Shown here: in pieces, positions 27,667 through 40,267 of the stretch
How positions within the stretch are numbered: position 1 is the stretch's first letter
Layout: each line of letters starts with the position of its first letter
Origin: Enterococcus gallinarum NBRC 100675
Lineage (GTDB): Bacteria; Bacillota; Bacilli; Lactobacillales; Enterococcaceae
DNA length: 64,000 nucleotides
Direction: 5' to 3'
Assembly: GCF_001544275.1 (NCBI RefSeq)
Contig: NZ_BCQE01000005.1
Location: forward strand, 1-64,000
The notes under the pieces: generated by a model
Database searches by the model: none
The model's input: only the letters and a program-made list of their open reading frames with translations
Told to the model about the DNA's origin: nothing
Position numbers and translations under genes: made by a program

Positions 27667-28857
27667 TTAAGGATTTACTGTATCAGCTGACGTTTCTTTG
27701 CCTTCAGTTAGTCCTAATACAACTGCTGATTTTTCTGGATTATGATTTTTGTCCATGGTGATCTCTCCCGTCACACCTTGGAAGTTTTTCAAAGCAGATA
27801 GTCCTTCAGCAATCGCAGTTGAGTCTGCTGAATCTTGATCTTCAATGGCTTGTTTGATCATGTAGACAGCGTCGTATGCCAATGCATTAAATGCGGAAGG
27901 TTCTTTGCTATACTTTGCTTTGAATGCTTCAACAAAAGGTTCTACCTTGTCATTGGCAGGAGCTTTAGTTGAGAAGTGTCCTGTATAATAAACATCCGAT
28001 ACATTTTCCACGCCTGCTGTTTGGACCATTTTTTCATCACCAAAGCCATCCGCACCAATAATTGGCTGATCGATTCCTAATTCTCGGGCTTGCTTGATGA
28101 TCAAACCAGCTTCGGTGTAGTAGCCAGGAATGAACAATACATCAAAGTCAGCATTTTTGATTTTCGTCAACACTGCTTGGAAATCTTTGTCACCTTCTGT
28201 GAAATTCTCTTCGAGTACAATCTCGCCATTGTAGCTATCTTTAAAGGCTGCTGATAATCCATTCGCATAGTCGCTGGAATTATCGCCTAAAATAATTGCT
28301 TTTTTAGCATCCAAGTTGTCTGCAGCATATTTTGCTAAGATCGTTCCTTGGAAACTGTCTTGGAAACAAGAACGGAAAGCAAATCCTTGAACTTTGTCAC
28401 TGCTGACAGTAATCGCATCATCTGTTCCGGAAGGTGTCACTAACGGAACTTGTGCTTTGGTGACATTTGGCAATGCCGCCTTCGTCGCACCTGAAGTTGC
28501 TGGCCCGATCATTGCTACTACTTTATCATTGGTCGTTAAATTGGCTGCGACTGTCGCTGACTCATTATTGTCAGATTTGTTATCTTTTGAAACAATTTCA
28601 ATTTGTTTTCCTAAGATACCGCCACTCTCATTGATTTCTTCAACCGCCAGATCAATTCCTTCTTTTTCCGCCGTTCCATAAGCTGCAACAGCACCTGATA
28701 ATTCTAAATTGACCCCGATTTTGATCGTATCACCTTCTTGTTTGTTGCCACCGCTAGCAGAACCGCTACCGCTAGTGGAACCACCAGTTGGTCCCGCACT
28801 ACAAGCTGATAATAAAAATAAACTAGCAAATAAAAATGCAAATTTCTTTTTCATCAT
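27667..28857 (-). CDS. livJ: Branched-chain amino acid ABC transporter substrate-binding lipoprotein LivJ
   Basis: A 396-residue extracellular receptor. The signal peptide ends in the lipobox LLSAC (lipidation at Cys19), followed by a Gly/Ser linker. The mature domain is a type 1 periplasmic-binding fold (IKIGVNLELSGAVAAYGTAEKEG, AMIGPATSGATKAALPN). GGGAGGAATA precedes two consecutive ATG codons, and either may start. It leads the livJHMGF-CBS operon and has a strong promoter with a CodY-like box. Confidence 0.95.
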   Translation of the reverse strand: MMKKKFAFLFASLFLLSACSAGPTGGSTSGSGSASGGNKQEGDTIKIGVNLELSGAVAAYGTAEKEGIDLAVEEINESGGILGKQIEIVSKDNKSDNNESATVAANLTTNDKVVAMIGPATSGATKAALPNVTKAQVPLVTPSGTDDAITVSSDKVQGFAFRSCFQDSFQGTILAKYAADNLDAKKAIILGDNSSDYANGLSAAFKDSYNGEIVLEENFTEGDKDFQAVLTKIKNADFDVLFIPGYYTEAGLIIKQARELGIDQPIIGADGFGDEKMVQTAGVENVSDVYYTGHFSTKAPANDKVEPFVEAFKAKYSKEPSAFNALAYDAVYMIKQAIEDQDSADSTAIAEGLSALKNFQGVTGEITMDKNHNPEKSAVVLGLTEGKETSADTVNP

Positions 28858-28890
28858 TATTCCTCCCCTACTCCCATGGATATGTTATCA

Positions 28891-28919
28891 AATATACTTA
28901 ATAATAGGGAAAATGTCAA
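28891..28919 (-). promoter_or_regulatory. livJ promoter
   Basis: On the minus strand TTGACA (28914-28919), a 17-base spacer and TATATT (28891-28896), about 35 bases before the livJ start. Confidence 0.85.
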
Positions 28920-28921
28920 CG

Positions 28922-28936
28922 AATTATCAGAATATT
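28922..28936. promoter_or_regulatory. CodY-like box upstream of livJ
   Basis: AATTATCAGAATATT matches the CodY consensus AATTTTCWGAAAATT at 13 of 15 positions and abuts the -35 hexamer. CodY represses branched-chain amino acid uptake when isoleucine, leucine, valine and GTP are plentiful, which fits the operon. Binding is inferred. Confidence 0.7.
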
Positions 28937-29020
28937 TTCTTTATTCAGATACTTTAAATTATTTTAAAAAAAATAGATAAAAAATAAAGATTGATGCGTC
29001 GCGATTGTAATCGATTTCCG

Positions 29021-29062
29021 AAAAAAAAAGTTGTGACCACTCTTTCAAAGTGATCACAACTT
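29021..29062 (-). terminator. Terminator of the ROK kinase gene
   Basis: On the minus strand AAGTTGTGATCACT pairs with AGTGGTCACAACTT (one mismatch) and is followed by nine T. Confidence 0.93.
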
Positions 29063-29128
29063 GTTGTATCTGTTGATTCAAGGTTTATGATTAAAATTGG
29101 CAAAAAATGACAGCAACAATGCGCTGAA

Positions 29129-30001
29129 TCAGTTCAGCACTTGTGCGGTGAAATTAGCTGCCGCTCCAACTAGATTGGCATCATTTCGATAATCACAAAG
29201 CTTAATCAGTGGAACAAAGTCATTTAAGTCTTGTGCTGCCAGCATTTTCTTCATTCGTTGATTGATTTCTGGCAACAATCCTGCTTTTGCACTGACTCCA
29301 CCACCAATAATCAATACTTCAGGGTCAAAAGCAAATTGGATGCTGAATAACCCTTCAGTCAAATAGCGATAAAATTTGTCTACCTCTTCTTTGGCGATAA
29401 TATCACCTTCTTCTGCTCGACGAAAGACTTCCTCGCCACTAATCGTTTTGCGGTCCACACCGGTTCGGTCACAATAACGCCAAGCCATTTGAACAGCCGT
29501 CCCTAACTGTGAAAAAGATTTGCCTTTATCAAGAACCATCAAACCAAACTCGCCGCCGTAAAGATGGGCGCCTTTGATCAGTTTTCCTTGTTGAAAAAGT
29601 GCTCCGCCGACCCCAGTACCAATCACAATGAATGCTGCCGTGTCAAAGTCTTTCCCAGCGCCTTGATAAAATTCTGCCATTCCGGCACAATTGGCATCAT
29701 TCTCAATAGTGACTGGCAATTGAAATAACGCTTCCAATTCAGCGAAAATATTAAATCCGTGAATATATGGAATGGCGCTGATCCCATTGATCTGCTGCTG
29801 TGCAACATTCACCGCTCCTGGCGCACTGATGCCAACGCCTTCAAGGGGTTTTTTAATGCTATCTCGAATTGCTTTGAGCTCTTCTTTCATTTTTTGCCAA
29901 GTATCAGGCGTCGCAAATTGTCCTTTGTCACTTAATTGTTCGTCCTGCCATAATCCATATTTCACTGCAGAACCGCCCATATCAAATACTAGTAATGTCA
30001 T
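29129..30001 (-). CDS. ROK-family sugar kinase (BglK-like)
   Basis: A 290-residue kinase of the ROK family. The ATP phosphate motif DMGGSAVKYG is at residues 7-16, the sugar-site ENDANCAGMAE near 106 and the second phosphate motif VIGTGVGGAL near 127. The CXCGXXGC zinc motif of most ROK glucokinases is absent; GGEFGLMVLDKG stands in its place, as in beta-glucoside kinase (BglK)-type members. Substrate could be a beta-glucoside, glucose or an amino sugar. AAGGAA precedes the ATG. The gene appears monocistronic. Confidence 0.9.
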   Translation of the reverse strand: MTLLVFDMGGSAVKYGLWQDEQLSDKGQFATPDTWQKMKEELKAIRDSIKKPLEGVGISAPGAVNVAQQQINGISAIPYIHGFNIFAELEALFQLPVTIENDANCAGMAEFYQGAGKDFDTAAFIVIGTGVGGALFQQGKLIKGAHLYGGEFGLMVLDKGKSFSQLGTAVQMAWRYCDRTGVDRKTISGEEVFRRAEEGDIIAKEEVDKFYRYLTEGLFSIQFAFDPEVLIIGGGVSAKAGLLPEINQRMKKMLAAQDLNDFVPLIKLCDYRNDANLVGAAANFTAQVLN

Positions 30002-30100
30002 CTCAACATTCCTTTCTCACTCAGTTGTCTCCCTTATTTTACTGTACTTTCCTCCGTTAAGAAAGCGATTTCTGCTGATTTCATTGAAAAGGACAATAAC

Positions 30101-30176
30101 GCGCTCTGAATCATTTGATTCAGAGTAACCATGAATGGCAGACAAAACCCAGTATTCAAATGAAGCCAGAGAGCGC
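30101..30176. repeat. Hairpin with competing alternative pairing
   Basis: CTCTGAATCA/TGATTCAGAG (30104-30125) forms a perfect 10-bp stem with a two-base loop. The left arm overlaps GCGCTCT, which can instead pair with AGAGCGC at 30170-30176. No T run follows on either strand. It lies between the ROK gene and the GNAT gene and may be a terminator or a switchable 3' structure. Confidence 0.5.
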
Positions 30177-30186
30177 TAGATACTTT

Positions 30187-30642
30187 TTAAAGAATTTTCT
30201 CTAAAATCACTTGATCAGTAAGTAGAATGCCATTCTCATAAATGGGGTCCTGGTAATGATCGACAAAATAGTTTTTGACTACTTTTTTTTCAATGAAGCC
30301 CATTTTTTTATAAAGTGTTAACGCCGCGGAAGGAAGATTACCAGTTTTGATAGTTACACAAAGAGTATCCGTAGTTTTTGTTGCGGCAATCTTACTTAAC
30401 GCTGCGGTCAGTAAACGACCACCGATCCCTTGATTCTGTGCTTCCGGTGCAACAGCAACATTCATGATTTCCCATCCTGCTGTTTGCAGTTGATAAACAA
30501 TCACTCCTACGATCTGCTGTTCGTTTTCAAAAACAAGAATCTCACTGGCTTGTATGTATTGATCTACCACTTCTTTTTCTGGATCAGCATCCAGTAATAG
30601 TGTCCATGGCAAAGATTCTTTTGGTGATAAAGCTCGAATCAT
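30187..30642 (-). CDS. GNAT-family N-acetyltransferase
   Basis: A 151-residue acyltransferase. The acetyl-CoA pyrophosphate-binding motif VAVAPEAQNQGIGGRLL is at about residues 72-88, and the motif B region ALTLYKKMGFIEKKVVKNYF follows. The second motif resembles RimI-like protein acetyltransferases, but the substrate is not inferable. It lies between yidD and the ROK kinase on the same strand. Confidence 0.88.
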   Translation of the reverse strand: MIRALSPKESLPWTLLLDADPEKEVVDQYIQASEILVFENEQQIVGVIVYQLQTAGWEIMNVAVAPEAQNQGIGGRLLTAALSKIAATKTTDTLCVTIKTGNLPSAALTLYKKMGFIEKKVVKNYFVDHYQDPIYENGILLTDQVILEKIL

Positions 30643-30695
30643 CGTTTTGCTCCTTTACTCCGTTCATTTCTGCCTACCCCAAAAGTTTGTAGGGT

Positions 30696-30971
30696 TTATT
30701 TTTTGCGATAGTGATAAGTAGGCTGCTCCTGATCTTGGGTATTTCGTTTTAGTGTAAAGCGCTGAGGTACGTAGTCGATTCCCCCTTTTACAAACGGATG
30801 ACAACGTAAAATTCGCGAGATTCCCATCAAACTTCCTTTCCCTGCCCCATGTACTTGGATCGCCTGAATCATATAGGACGAACATGTCGGATAATAGCGA
30901 CAGCTAGGGGGAAATAAGGGAGAGATGAACCGCTGATACAGCCGAACAAATCCAATCAAAAGCTTGCTCAC
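30696..30971 (-). CDS. yidD: Membrane protein insertion efficiency factor YidD
   Basis: A 91-residue protein with an amphipathic N-terminus ([15 protein letters not shown]) and the family signature [13 protein letters not shown], then [12 protein letters not shown]. YidD helps YidC/Sec-dependent insertion of inner membrane proteins. It sits after epuA and murA on the same strand. Confidence 0.96.
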   Translation of the reverse strand: MSKLLIGFVRLYQRFISPLFPPSCRYYPTCSSYMIQAIQVHGAGKGSLMGISRILRCHPFVKGGIDYVPQRFTLKRNTQDQEQPTYHYRKK

Positions 30972-31054
30972 ATCTCATACTCCTCTCTCTTCTATTTATA
31001 GAATTGAAAAAAACTAGAATAAAGCAATGTGCTCCATTCTAGTTCCAGCTTTGT

Positions 31055-31231
31055 TTACTTCATGAAGTCCAATATATGGTTCCATAGATGAGGCGAGAAT
31101 ACTTTTAACGGCATACCGTCTCCAATGATACCATAGCCGATCATAGTGCCGGCAATAAAGAGCAGGATCGCCAATAAGATAACCAACAAAATTTTTACCA
31201 AACTAGTTAAAATATATCGATTAAGCTTCAA
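31055..31231 (-). CDS. epuA: EpuA-like small membrane protein
   Basis: A 58-codon frame starting at TTG (31231) eight bases after GAGGAG and 15 bases past the murA stop. The product has one membrane segment (ILLVILLAILLFIAGTMIGYG) and the pattern GYGIIGDGMPLKVFSPHLWNHI. This matches my knowledge of EpuA, a family long mislabelled as an RNA polymerase beta subunit, which follows murA in streptococci. Its function is unknown. Easily missed because of length and the TTG start. Confidence 0.82.
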   Translation of the reverse strand: MKLNRYILTSLVKILLVILLAILLFIAGTMIGYGIIGDGMPLKVFSPHLWNHILDFMK

Positions 31232-31246
31232 GGTCGCATCTCCTCT

Positions 31247-32536
31247 TTAGACGGTTACTGGTGCTGTTTTTTCAGAAGTTGTTACCCGCTCAACAGAAGC
31301 ACCTAGCTGTTGCAATTTTTCGTGGAATTTATAATAGCCACGGTCAAGATACTTCAGATTACGGACACGAGTCAATCCGTTTGAACGCAAGCCTAATAAA
31401 ATCAAAGCTGCTGCCGCTCGTAGATCCGTTGCATAAACTAGCGCGCCTTGTAATTCGTGGCCGCCTTCGATCACAGCGATGTTTCCGTCAATTTTAACAT
31501 GGCCGTTCATACGGCGCATTTCTTCTAAATGTTGGAAGCGATTTTCAAAAACCGTTTCATTCACGATGCTAGTCCCATCAGCCAACATTTGAATCGCAGT
31601 CATTTGCGCTTGCATATCTGTTGGGAAACCTGGATGAGGCATCGTTTTTACATCAGTTGCTTTGATTGTTTTAGGTCCGACTACCCGGATCCCTTCTGGA
31701 ACTTCAGTGATCTTAGCACCCATTTCAGTTAATTTTGAAATCAGTGGACGATTGTGTTCAGAAATTGCATCTTTGATAATCACATCGCCTTCTGTCATTG
31801 CAGCAGCTACCATGAAAGTACCTGCTTCAATACGGTCTTGTACGATCGCATGAGAGACCGCATGCAAATGGTCGACGCCTTCAATGCGCATGGTTTCTGT
31901 CCCAGCACCAAAGACTTTTGCGCCCATTTTATTTAAAATGTTCGCTAAATCTACGATTTCAGGCTCTCGAGCGACGTTCTCAATGATCGTCGTTCCTTTG
32001 GCTTTGACTGCTGCCATCATGATGTTTTGAGTAGCGCCTACACTCGGAAAATCAAGGTAGATCGTATTTCCTTTTAACTCACTAGCAATCGCTTCTATGT
32101 AGCCATCTTTTTGAATAATTTCAGCTCCCAGAGCTTGGAAACCTTTGAGATGCAGATCTATTGGTCGTTTGCCAATAGCACAACCGCCTGGCATTGCAAC
32201 TTTCGCATGACCATTTCTGGCTAATAAAGGTCCCATAACAACGATTGACGCACGCATTTGACTAACATATTCATACGGTGCTTCAATAGCTAATTCGCGG
32301 GAAGCATCCATTGTAATGGTATTTTTTGATTGATCAAAAGCAATCTCGACGTTTAAATGACGAATCACTTCGTTCATTGTCAAAACATCAGATAAAATCG
32401 GTACATTCTCTAAAGTCGTTGTTCCTTCTTCTGCTAACAAACTTGCTGCTAAAATAGGTAAAACGGCATTCTTAGCACCTTCAACCTTGACAGTTCCAAT
32501 TAAACGATTACCACCTTGAACGATAATCTCTTCCAT
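31247..32536 (-). CDS. murA: UDP-N-acetylglucosamine 1-carboxyvinyltransferase MurA
   Basis: This enzyme transfers enolpyruvate from PEP to UDP-GlcNAc, the first committed step of peptidoglycan synthesis, and is the fosfomycin target. The ATG at 32536 has GGAGGG upstream and gives 429 residues; a 12-codon extension is ignored. The active-site cysteine is Cys119 in the loop [11 protein letters not shown], so fosfomycin sensitivity of the enzyme is expected. Lys22 in EGAKNAVLP is also intact. The position next to the ATP synthase operon and a DUF1146 gene is the murAA location in Bacilli. Confidence 0.97.
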   Translation of the reverse strand: MEEIIVQGGNRLIGTVKVEGAKNAVLPILAASLLAEEGTTTLENVPILSDVLTMNEVIRHLNVEIAFDQSKNTITMDASRELAIEAPYEYVSQMRASIVVMGPLLARNGHAKVAMPGGCAIGKRPIDLHLKGFQALGAEIIQKDGYIEAIASELKGNTIYLDFPSVGATQNIMMAAVKAKGTTIIENVAREPEIVDLANILNKMGAKVFGAGTETMRIEGVDHLHAVSHAIVQDRIEAGTFMVAAAMTEGDVIIKDAISEHNRPLISKLTEMGAKITEVPEGIRVVGPKTIKATDVKTMPHPGFPTDMQAQMTAIQMLADGTSIVNETVFENRFQHLEEMRRMNGHVKIDGNIAVIEGGHELQGALVYATDLRAAAALILLGLRSNGLTRVRNLKYLDRGYYKFHEKLQQLGASVERVTTSEKTAPVTV

Positions 32537-32584
32537 TTTGTTCCCTCCAAATAATGCAGTTGAATCATACACAAAATCTTGACA

Positions 32585-32593
32585 ATTATAGCA
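32585..32593 (-). promoter_or_regulatory. Extended -10 promoter for murA
   Basis: The minus strand reads TGCTATAAT about 50 bases before the murA start. No strong -35 is seen at standard spacing. Confidence 0.55.
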
Positions 32594-32628
32594 TACAATC
32601 GCACAACCTGCATGTATTATTGAATTTC

Positions 32629-32862
32629 TTAAAAACCTATTAAAAATAAATTACGGCATAATGCAATCAGTTCAAGGAAAAAAGTGCTAGCAGTATAGCC
32701 TAAAGCAATTGCTAAAAAGACCATGACCATCCGTATTTGCGTCGTTTGTAAGGCTTTAAAAAAAGCATCGATCCGCAAAGACTGCAACGCCCAAAACGCT
32801 AAATAGATAAATGCTAAATGACTGACGATACGAATAATCGCATCTACTCCATAAACTTGCAT
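32629..32862 (-). CDS. DUF1146 (YwzB-like) membrane protein
   Basis: A 77-residue protein with two hydrophobic segments ([18 protein letters not shown] and [21 protein letters not shown]). The pattern with [13 protein letters not shown] and the position between atpC and murA identify the YwzB/DUF1146 family. Function unknown. Confidence 0.9.
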   Translation of the reverse strand: MQVYGVDAIIRIVSHLAFIYLAFWALQSLRIDAFFKALQTTQIRMVMVFLAIALGYTASTFFLELIALCRNLFLIGF

Positions 32863-32984
32863 CCTCGATTCTCCTTTTCACATCTGAACGTTACTATCAT
32901 ACCACAAAATTTAAAAGAGCCAAAATATTCTTTCTTGAAACTTTCATTGGAAGACTTTAAAAAGACTTTAAAACGTTTTTGAGA

Positions 32985-33018
32985 TAAAAAAAAAAGCAAA
33001 GACCACTGGTCTTCGCTT
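32985..33018 (-). terminator. Terminator of the ATP synthase operon
   Basis: On the minus strand AAGCGAAGACC pairs with GGTCTTTGCTT (one mismatch) and is followed by ten T. The stem overlaps the atpC stop codon. Confidence 0.95.
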
Positions 33019-33439
33019 AGGAATGTTTTGACACATTGATTCGATTGATTGCACGATGCAAAGCAACAGTCGCACGCCGTAATTGGTCGATATCTTCTAC
33101 TTGTTTTGCTTCTTCGATTTGCTTTTCGGCACGCTGTTTGGCACGTTCAGCACGAGAAACATCGATATCACGATCACGTTCAGCACTATCGGCTACAATT
33201 GAAACTACATTGTCCCGCACTTCCATGATTCCGCCATTGACAGCGATCCAATCGACGTGAGTATCGGAATCGATCCGTTTCACTCGAACTTCATCGATAG
33301 CCAAAGGCACGATGATCGGCGCGTGTTGCGGTAAGATCCCGATTTCTCCATCTGTCGTTCGTGCAACCACGATTTTGGCATGGTGTTCATACACCAAACC
33401 AGCAGGTGTCACCACATTAACCGTTAAAAATTGATCCAT
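33017..33439 (-). CDS. atpC: ATP synthase subunit epsilon
   Basis: A 140-residue central-stalk subunit that couples and inhibits rotation. The N-terminal beta-sandwich ([33 protein letters not shown]) and C-terminal helical hairpin ([17 protein letters not shown]) are both present. It is last in the operon; the terminator stem begins inside its stop codon. Confidence 0.97.
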   Translation of the reverse strand: MDQFLTVNVVTPAGLVYEHHAKIVVARTTDGEIGILPQHAPIIVPLAIDEVRVKRIDSDTHVDWIAVNGGIMEVRDNVVSIVADSAERDRDIDVSRAERAKQRAEKQIEEAKQVEDIDQLRRATVALHRAINRINVSKHS

Positions 33440-33469
33440 GAGGTTCCCCTCTTTCTCTATGGTTGCTTA

Positions 33470-35805
<2,336 letters not shown>

Positions 35806-35820
35806 TCATTCTCACCTCTT

Positions 35821-37389
<1,569 letters not shown>

Positions 37390-37400
37390 TTATCTCTTGT

Positions 37401-37943
37401 TTATCTGCCTATCTGTTGTCGCAGATAATCCAGTTGGCTCTTAATACTACCGTCGATCACTTGATGATTGGCTTCCACGATGACCCCACCTAAAATGGCT
37501 GGATCAACTTTTTCTGAAAGCACCGCTTTCTGGTAGCCGAGCGTCTGTGCGATTTGTTTCGACAATTGTTCTTTTTGACTTGACGACAATGCAACTGCTG
37601 TGGTCACCGTACCACTGACTAAACCTTGCTGCTCGTCATAGCGGCGTTCATACTCATCAATGATCAGCAATAGGTCGTCCATACGATTATATTCATACAC
37701 GATCTCAAGAAAATTTTTGACTAATCCATCAAAGTTATTAAATAACTGATCAACAAGTTTTCTTTTTTCATGAAGATCCAAACGATTATCGGTCACGATT
37801 TGGCCAAACATCGGAATCTCTTGATAAATCTGACGTAGTGTCATCAACTCATGATAAACAGCTTCAGCTCGTTGTTCTTCCATCGCCAATTCGAACAACG
37901 CCTTGCCATAGCGTTTACCTACAGTAAATTTATCGAGTTTCAT
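37401..37943 (-). CDS. atpH: ATP synthase subunit delta
   Basis: A 180-residue peripheral-stalk subunit joining b to the top of F1. The family C-terminal motif ILGGVIVEANHQVIDGSIKSQLDYLRQQI is intact. The start overlaps the end of atpF by 14 bases. Confidence 0.96.
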   Translation of the reverse strand: MKLDKFTVGKRYGKALFELAMEEQRAEAVYHELMTLRQIYQEIPMFGQIVTDNRLDLHEKRKLVDQLFNNFDGLVKNFLEIVYEYNRMDDLLLIIDEYERRYDEQQGLVSGTVTTAVALSSSQKEQLSKQIAQTLGYQKAVLSEKVDPAILGGVIVEANHQVIDGSIKSQLDYLRQQIGR

Positions 37944-38454
37944 TGACTGAACCTAATCCTTCGATATATTGATTAATTAAAGATTCATGATTTTCGGGAG
38001 TCAATTCACGGCCCAAGATTTTTTCTGCGATTTGAAGTGAAAGATCTGCAACATCATCTTTGACTTCTTTTAACGCAGCTTCTTTTTCAAGCGTGATATC
38101 TGAGTGAGCTTTTTCTTTCAAACGAGAAACTTCTTCTTTGGTCTCGTTCAAAATATTTTGGCGACTCAATTCTCCGCTGTCTTTGGCGCTTTTGATGATC
38201 TCCGCAGCTTCTGAATGGGAATTGGCCAATTTTTCTTGGCGTTCTTTTTCCAGTTTTGCTGCATTCAAGCGGGATTGTTCCGCTGAATCCAAATCATTGG
38301 CGATTTTTTCTTCCCGTTTTTGCATCATGCTACTAATGGCATCCCATGCAAAGTGTTTCAACAAGAATAGCAAAAGAAGAATTGAGCCGCTGACAAGAAT
38401 AATATTGCCAAGCATAGCATTTTTTACTTCTGCTAGAACCAAGTGATTTAGCAT
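37930..38454 (-). CDS. atpF: ATP synthase subunit b
   Basis: A 174-residue stator subunit. One N-terminal membrane segment (GNIILVSGSILLLLFLLKHFAW) leads into a long charged coiled coil (KREEKIANDLDSAEQSRLNAAKLEKERQ). AAGGAAG precedes the ATG. Confidence 0.97.
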   Translation of the reverse strand: MLNHLVLAEVKNAMLGNIILVSGSILLLLFLLKHFAWDAISSMMQKREEKIANDLDSAEQSRLNAAKLEKERQEKLANSHSEAAEIIKSAKDSGELSRQNILNETKEEVSRLKEKAHSDITLEKEAALKEVKDDVADLSLQIAEKILGRELTPENHESLINQYIEGLGSVNETR

Positions 38455-38536
38455 AACGACTCTTCCTTTCTGAAAGTAATTCTCTCATTTAAAAAAGCAA
38501 AAACGAGTGCATTGTTCGTTTCTGCCTTTTTCACGT

Positions 38537-38752
38537 TTAGCCTTGGAAGACTAATAGCAACGCGATAACTACCCCCAAAATAGGCACAGCTTCGACTAGC
38601 GCTACCCCGATAAACATTGTTGAACGTAATTGACCTGACATTTCAGGTTGACGTGCCATTGATTCGATCGTTTTGGCGATTACTTGTCCGTTACCATAAC
38701 CTGCACCAATTGCTGCTCCGATAATTGCTAATCCTGCTCCGATGAAATTCAT
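38537..38752 (-). CDS. atpE: ATP synthase subunit c
   Basis: A 71-residue proteolipid forming the rotor ring. Two membrane helices flank the polar loop ARQPE (about residues 33-37). The proton-binding glutamate is Glu54 in ALVEAVPIL. The start is the ATG at 38752 with AGGAGG nine bases upstream; an in-frame extension of 44 codons overlapping atpB is not real. A glutamate at the ion site without the extra Na+-ligand pattern suggests proton coupling. Confidence 0.98.
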   Translation of the reverse strand: MNFIGAGLAIIGAAIGAGYGNGQVIAKTIESMARQPEMSGQLRSTMFIGVALVEAVPILGVVIALLLVFQG

Positions 38753-38784
38753 ATTGTTTTTCCTCCTAAAAGTGTTTGTTTTGA

Positions 38785-39510
<726 letters not shown>

Positions 39511-39579
39511 TCACCTCTTTTCCTGTCATCTCCAGAAAATATCTGGTGTTACAATGCGTTTCCTCTCATAACAATCGGT

Positions 39580-39608
39580 ATCATACCACCACGACAAGAA
39601 AATTTCAA
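39580..39608 (-). promoter_or_regulatory. Promoter of the ATP synthase operon
   Basis: On the minus strand TTGAAA (39603-39608), exactly 17 bases, then TATGAT (39580-39585). The untranslated leader is about 70 bases. A/T-rich sequence upstream of the -35 may act as an UP element. Confidence 0.82.
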
Positions 39609-39796
39609 AGTATTTTCAAGAAAATTAGACAAAAAAGTTTTTCTGCCAAAATTCGAAAAAAAACTTAATTGAAACACTGTCGTGAAATTTCATAAAAAGC
39701 TTGGTACATCAGTACCTTTGCCTTAAATGCTACCAAATTTTTCCCTAATCTCAAAGCAATACACTTTAAATGATTCTAAAAGAACTTCTTAGAAGA

Positions 39797-40255
39797 TTAA
39801 AAGTTTCTAAGAGCACGATCAATTTGCCGTTCCTGATCTTTTCGTTTTAGGGTTTCTCGCTTGTCATATTCGCGTTTTCCTTTGGCTAAGCCGATCAAAA
39901 CTTTGGCATAACCATCTTTGATATAAACTTTTAACGGAACAATGGTCATTCCTGTATTTTTGCTTTCACCGATCAACCGAGCAATCTGCTTTTTATGCAG
40001 TAACAATTTTCTTGTACGCAAAGGATCATGATTAAAAATGTTTCCCTGTTCATAAGGACTTATATGAACATTATACAAATAGGCTTCTCCATTACGGATA
40101 CGAACAAAGCCGTCTTTTAGATTGATCCGACTGTTGCGGATCGATTTGATCTCAGTCCCTTGCAGCACGATCCCTGCTTCGATCGTATCAAGGATCGTGT
40201 AGTCATGACGAGCTTTTTTGTTTTGGGCAATTAGTCTGCCCTCTCCCTTAGGCAA
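39797..40255 (-). CDS. smpB: SsrA-binding protein SmpB
   Basis: A 152-residue partner of tmRNA in rescue of stalled ribosomes. It starts with TTG (40255), with GGAGGG seven bases upstream. The oligonucleotide-binding fold motifs ([27 protein letters not shown]) and the basic C-terminal tail ([21 protein letters not shown]) are intact. It lies 12 bases after rnr. The ssrA gene is not in the window. Confidence 0.98.
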   Translation of the reverse strand: MPKGEGRLIAQNKKARHDYTILDTIEAGIVLQGTEIKSIRNSRINLKDGFVRIRNGEAYLYNVHISPYEQGNIFNHDPLRTRKLLLHKKQIARLIGESKNTGMTIVPLKVYIKDGYAKVLIGLAKGKREYDKRETLKRKDQERQIDRALRNF

Positions 40256-40267
40256 CGGTCATCCCTC

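Noticed and set aside
30664-30885. 73-codon frame overlapping yidD
   Set aside because: It is a shadow in another frame of yidD, which has the full family signature.
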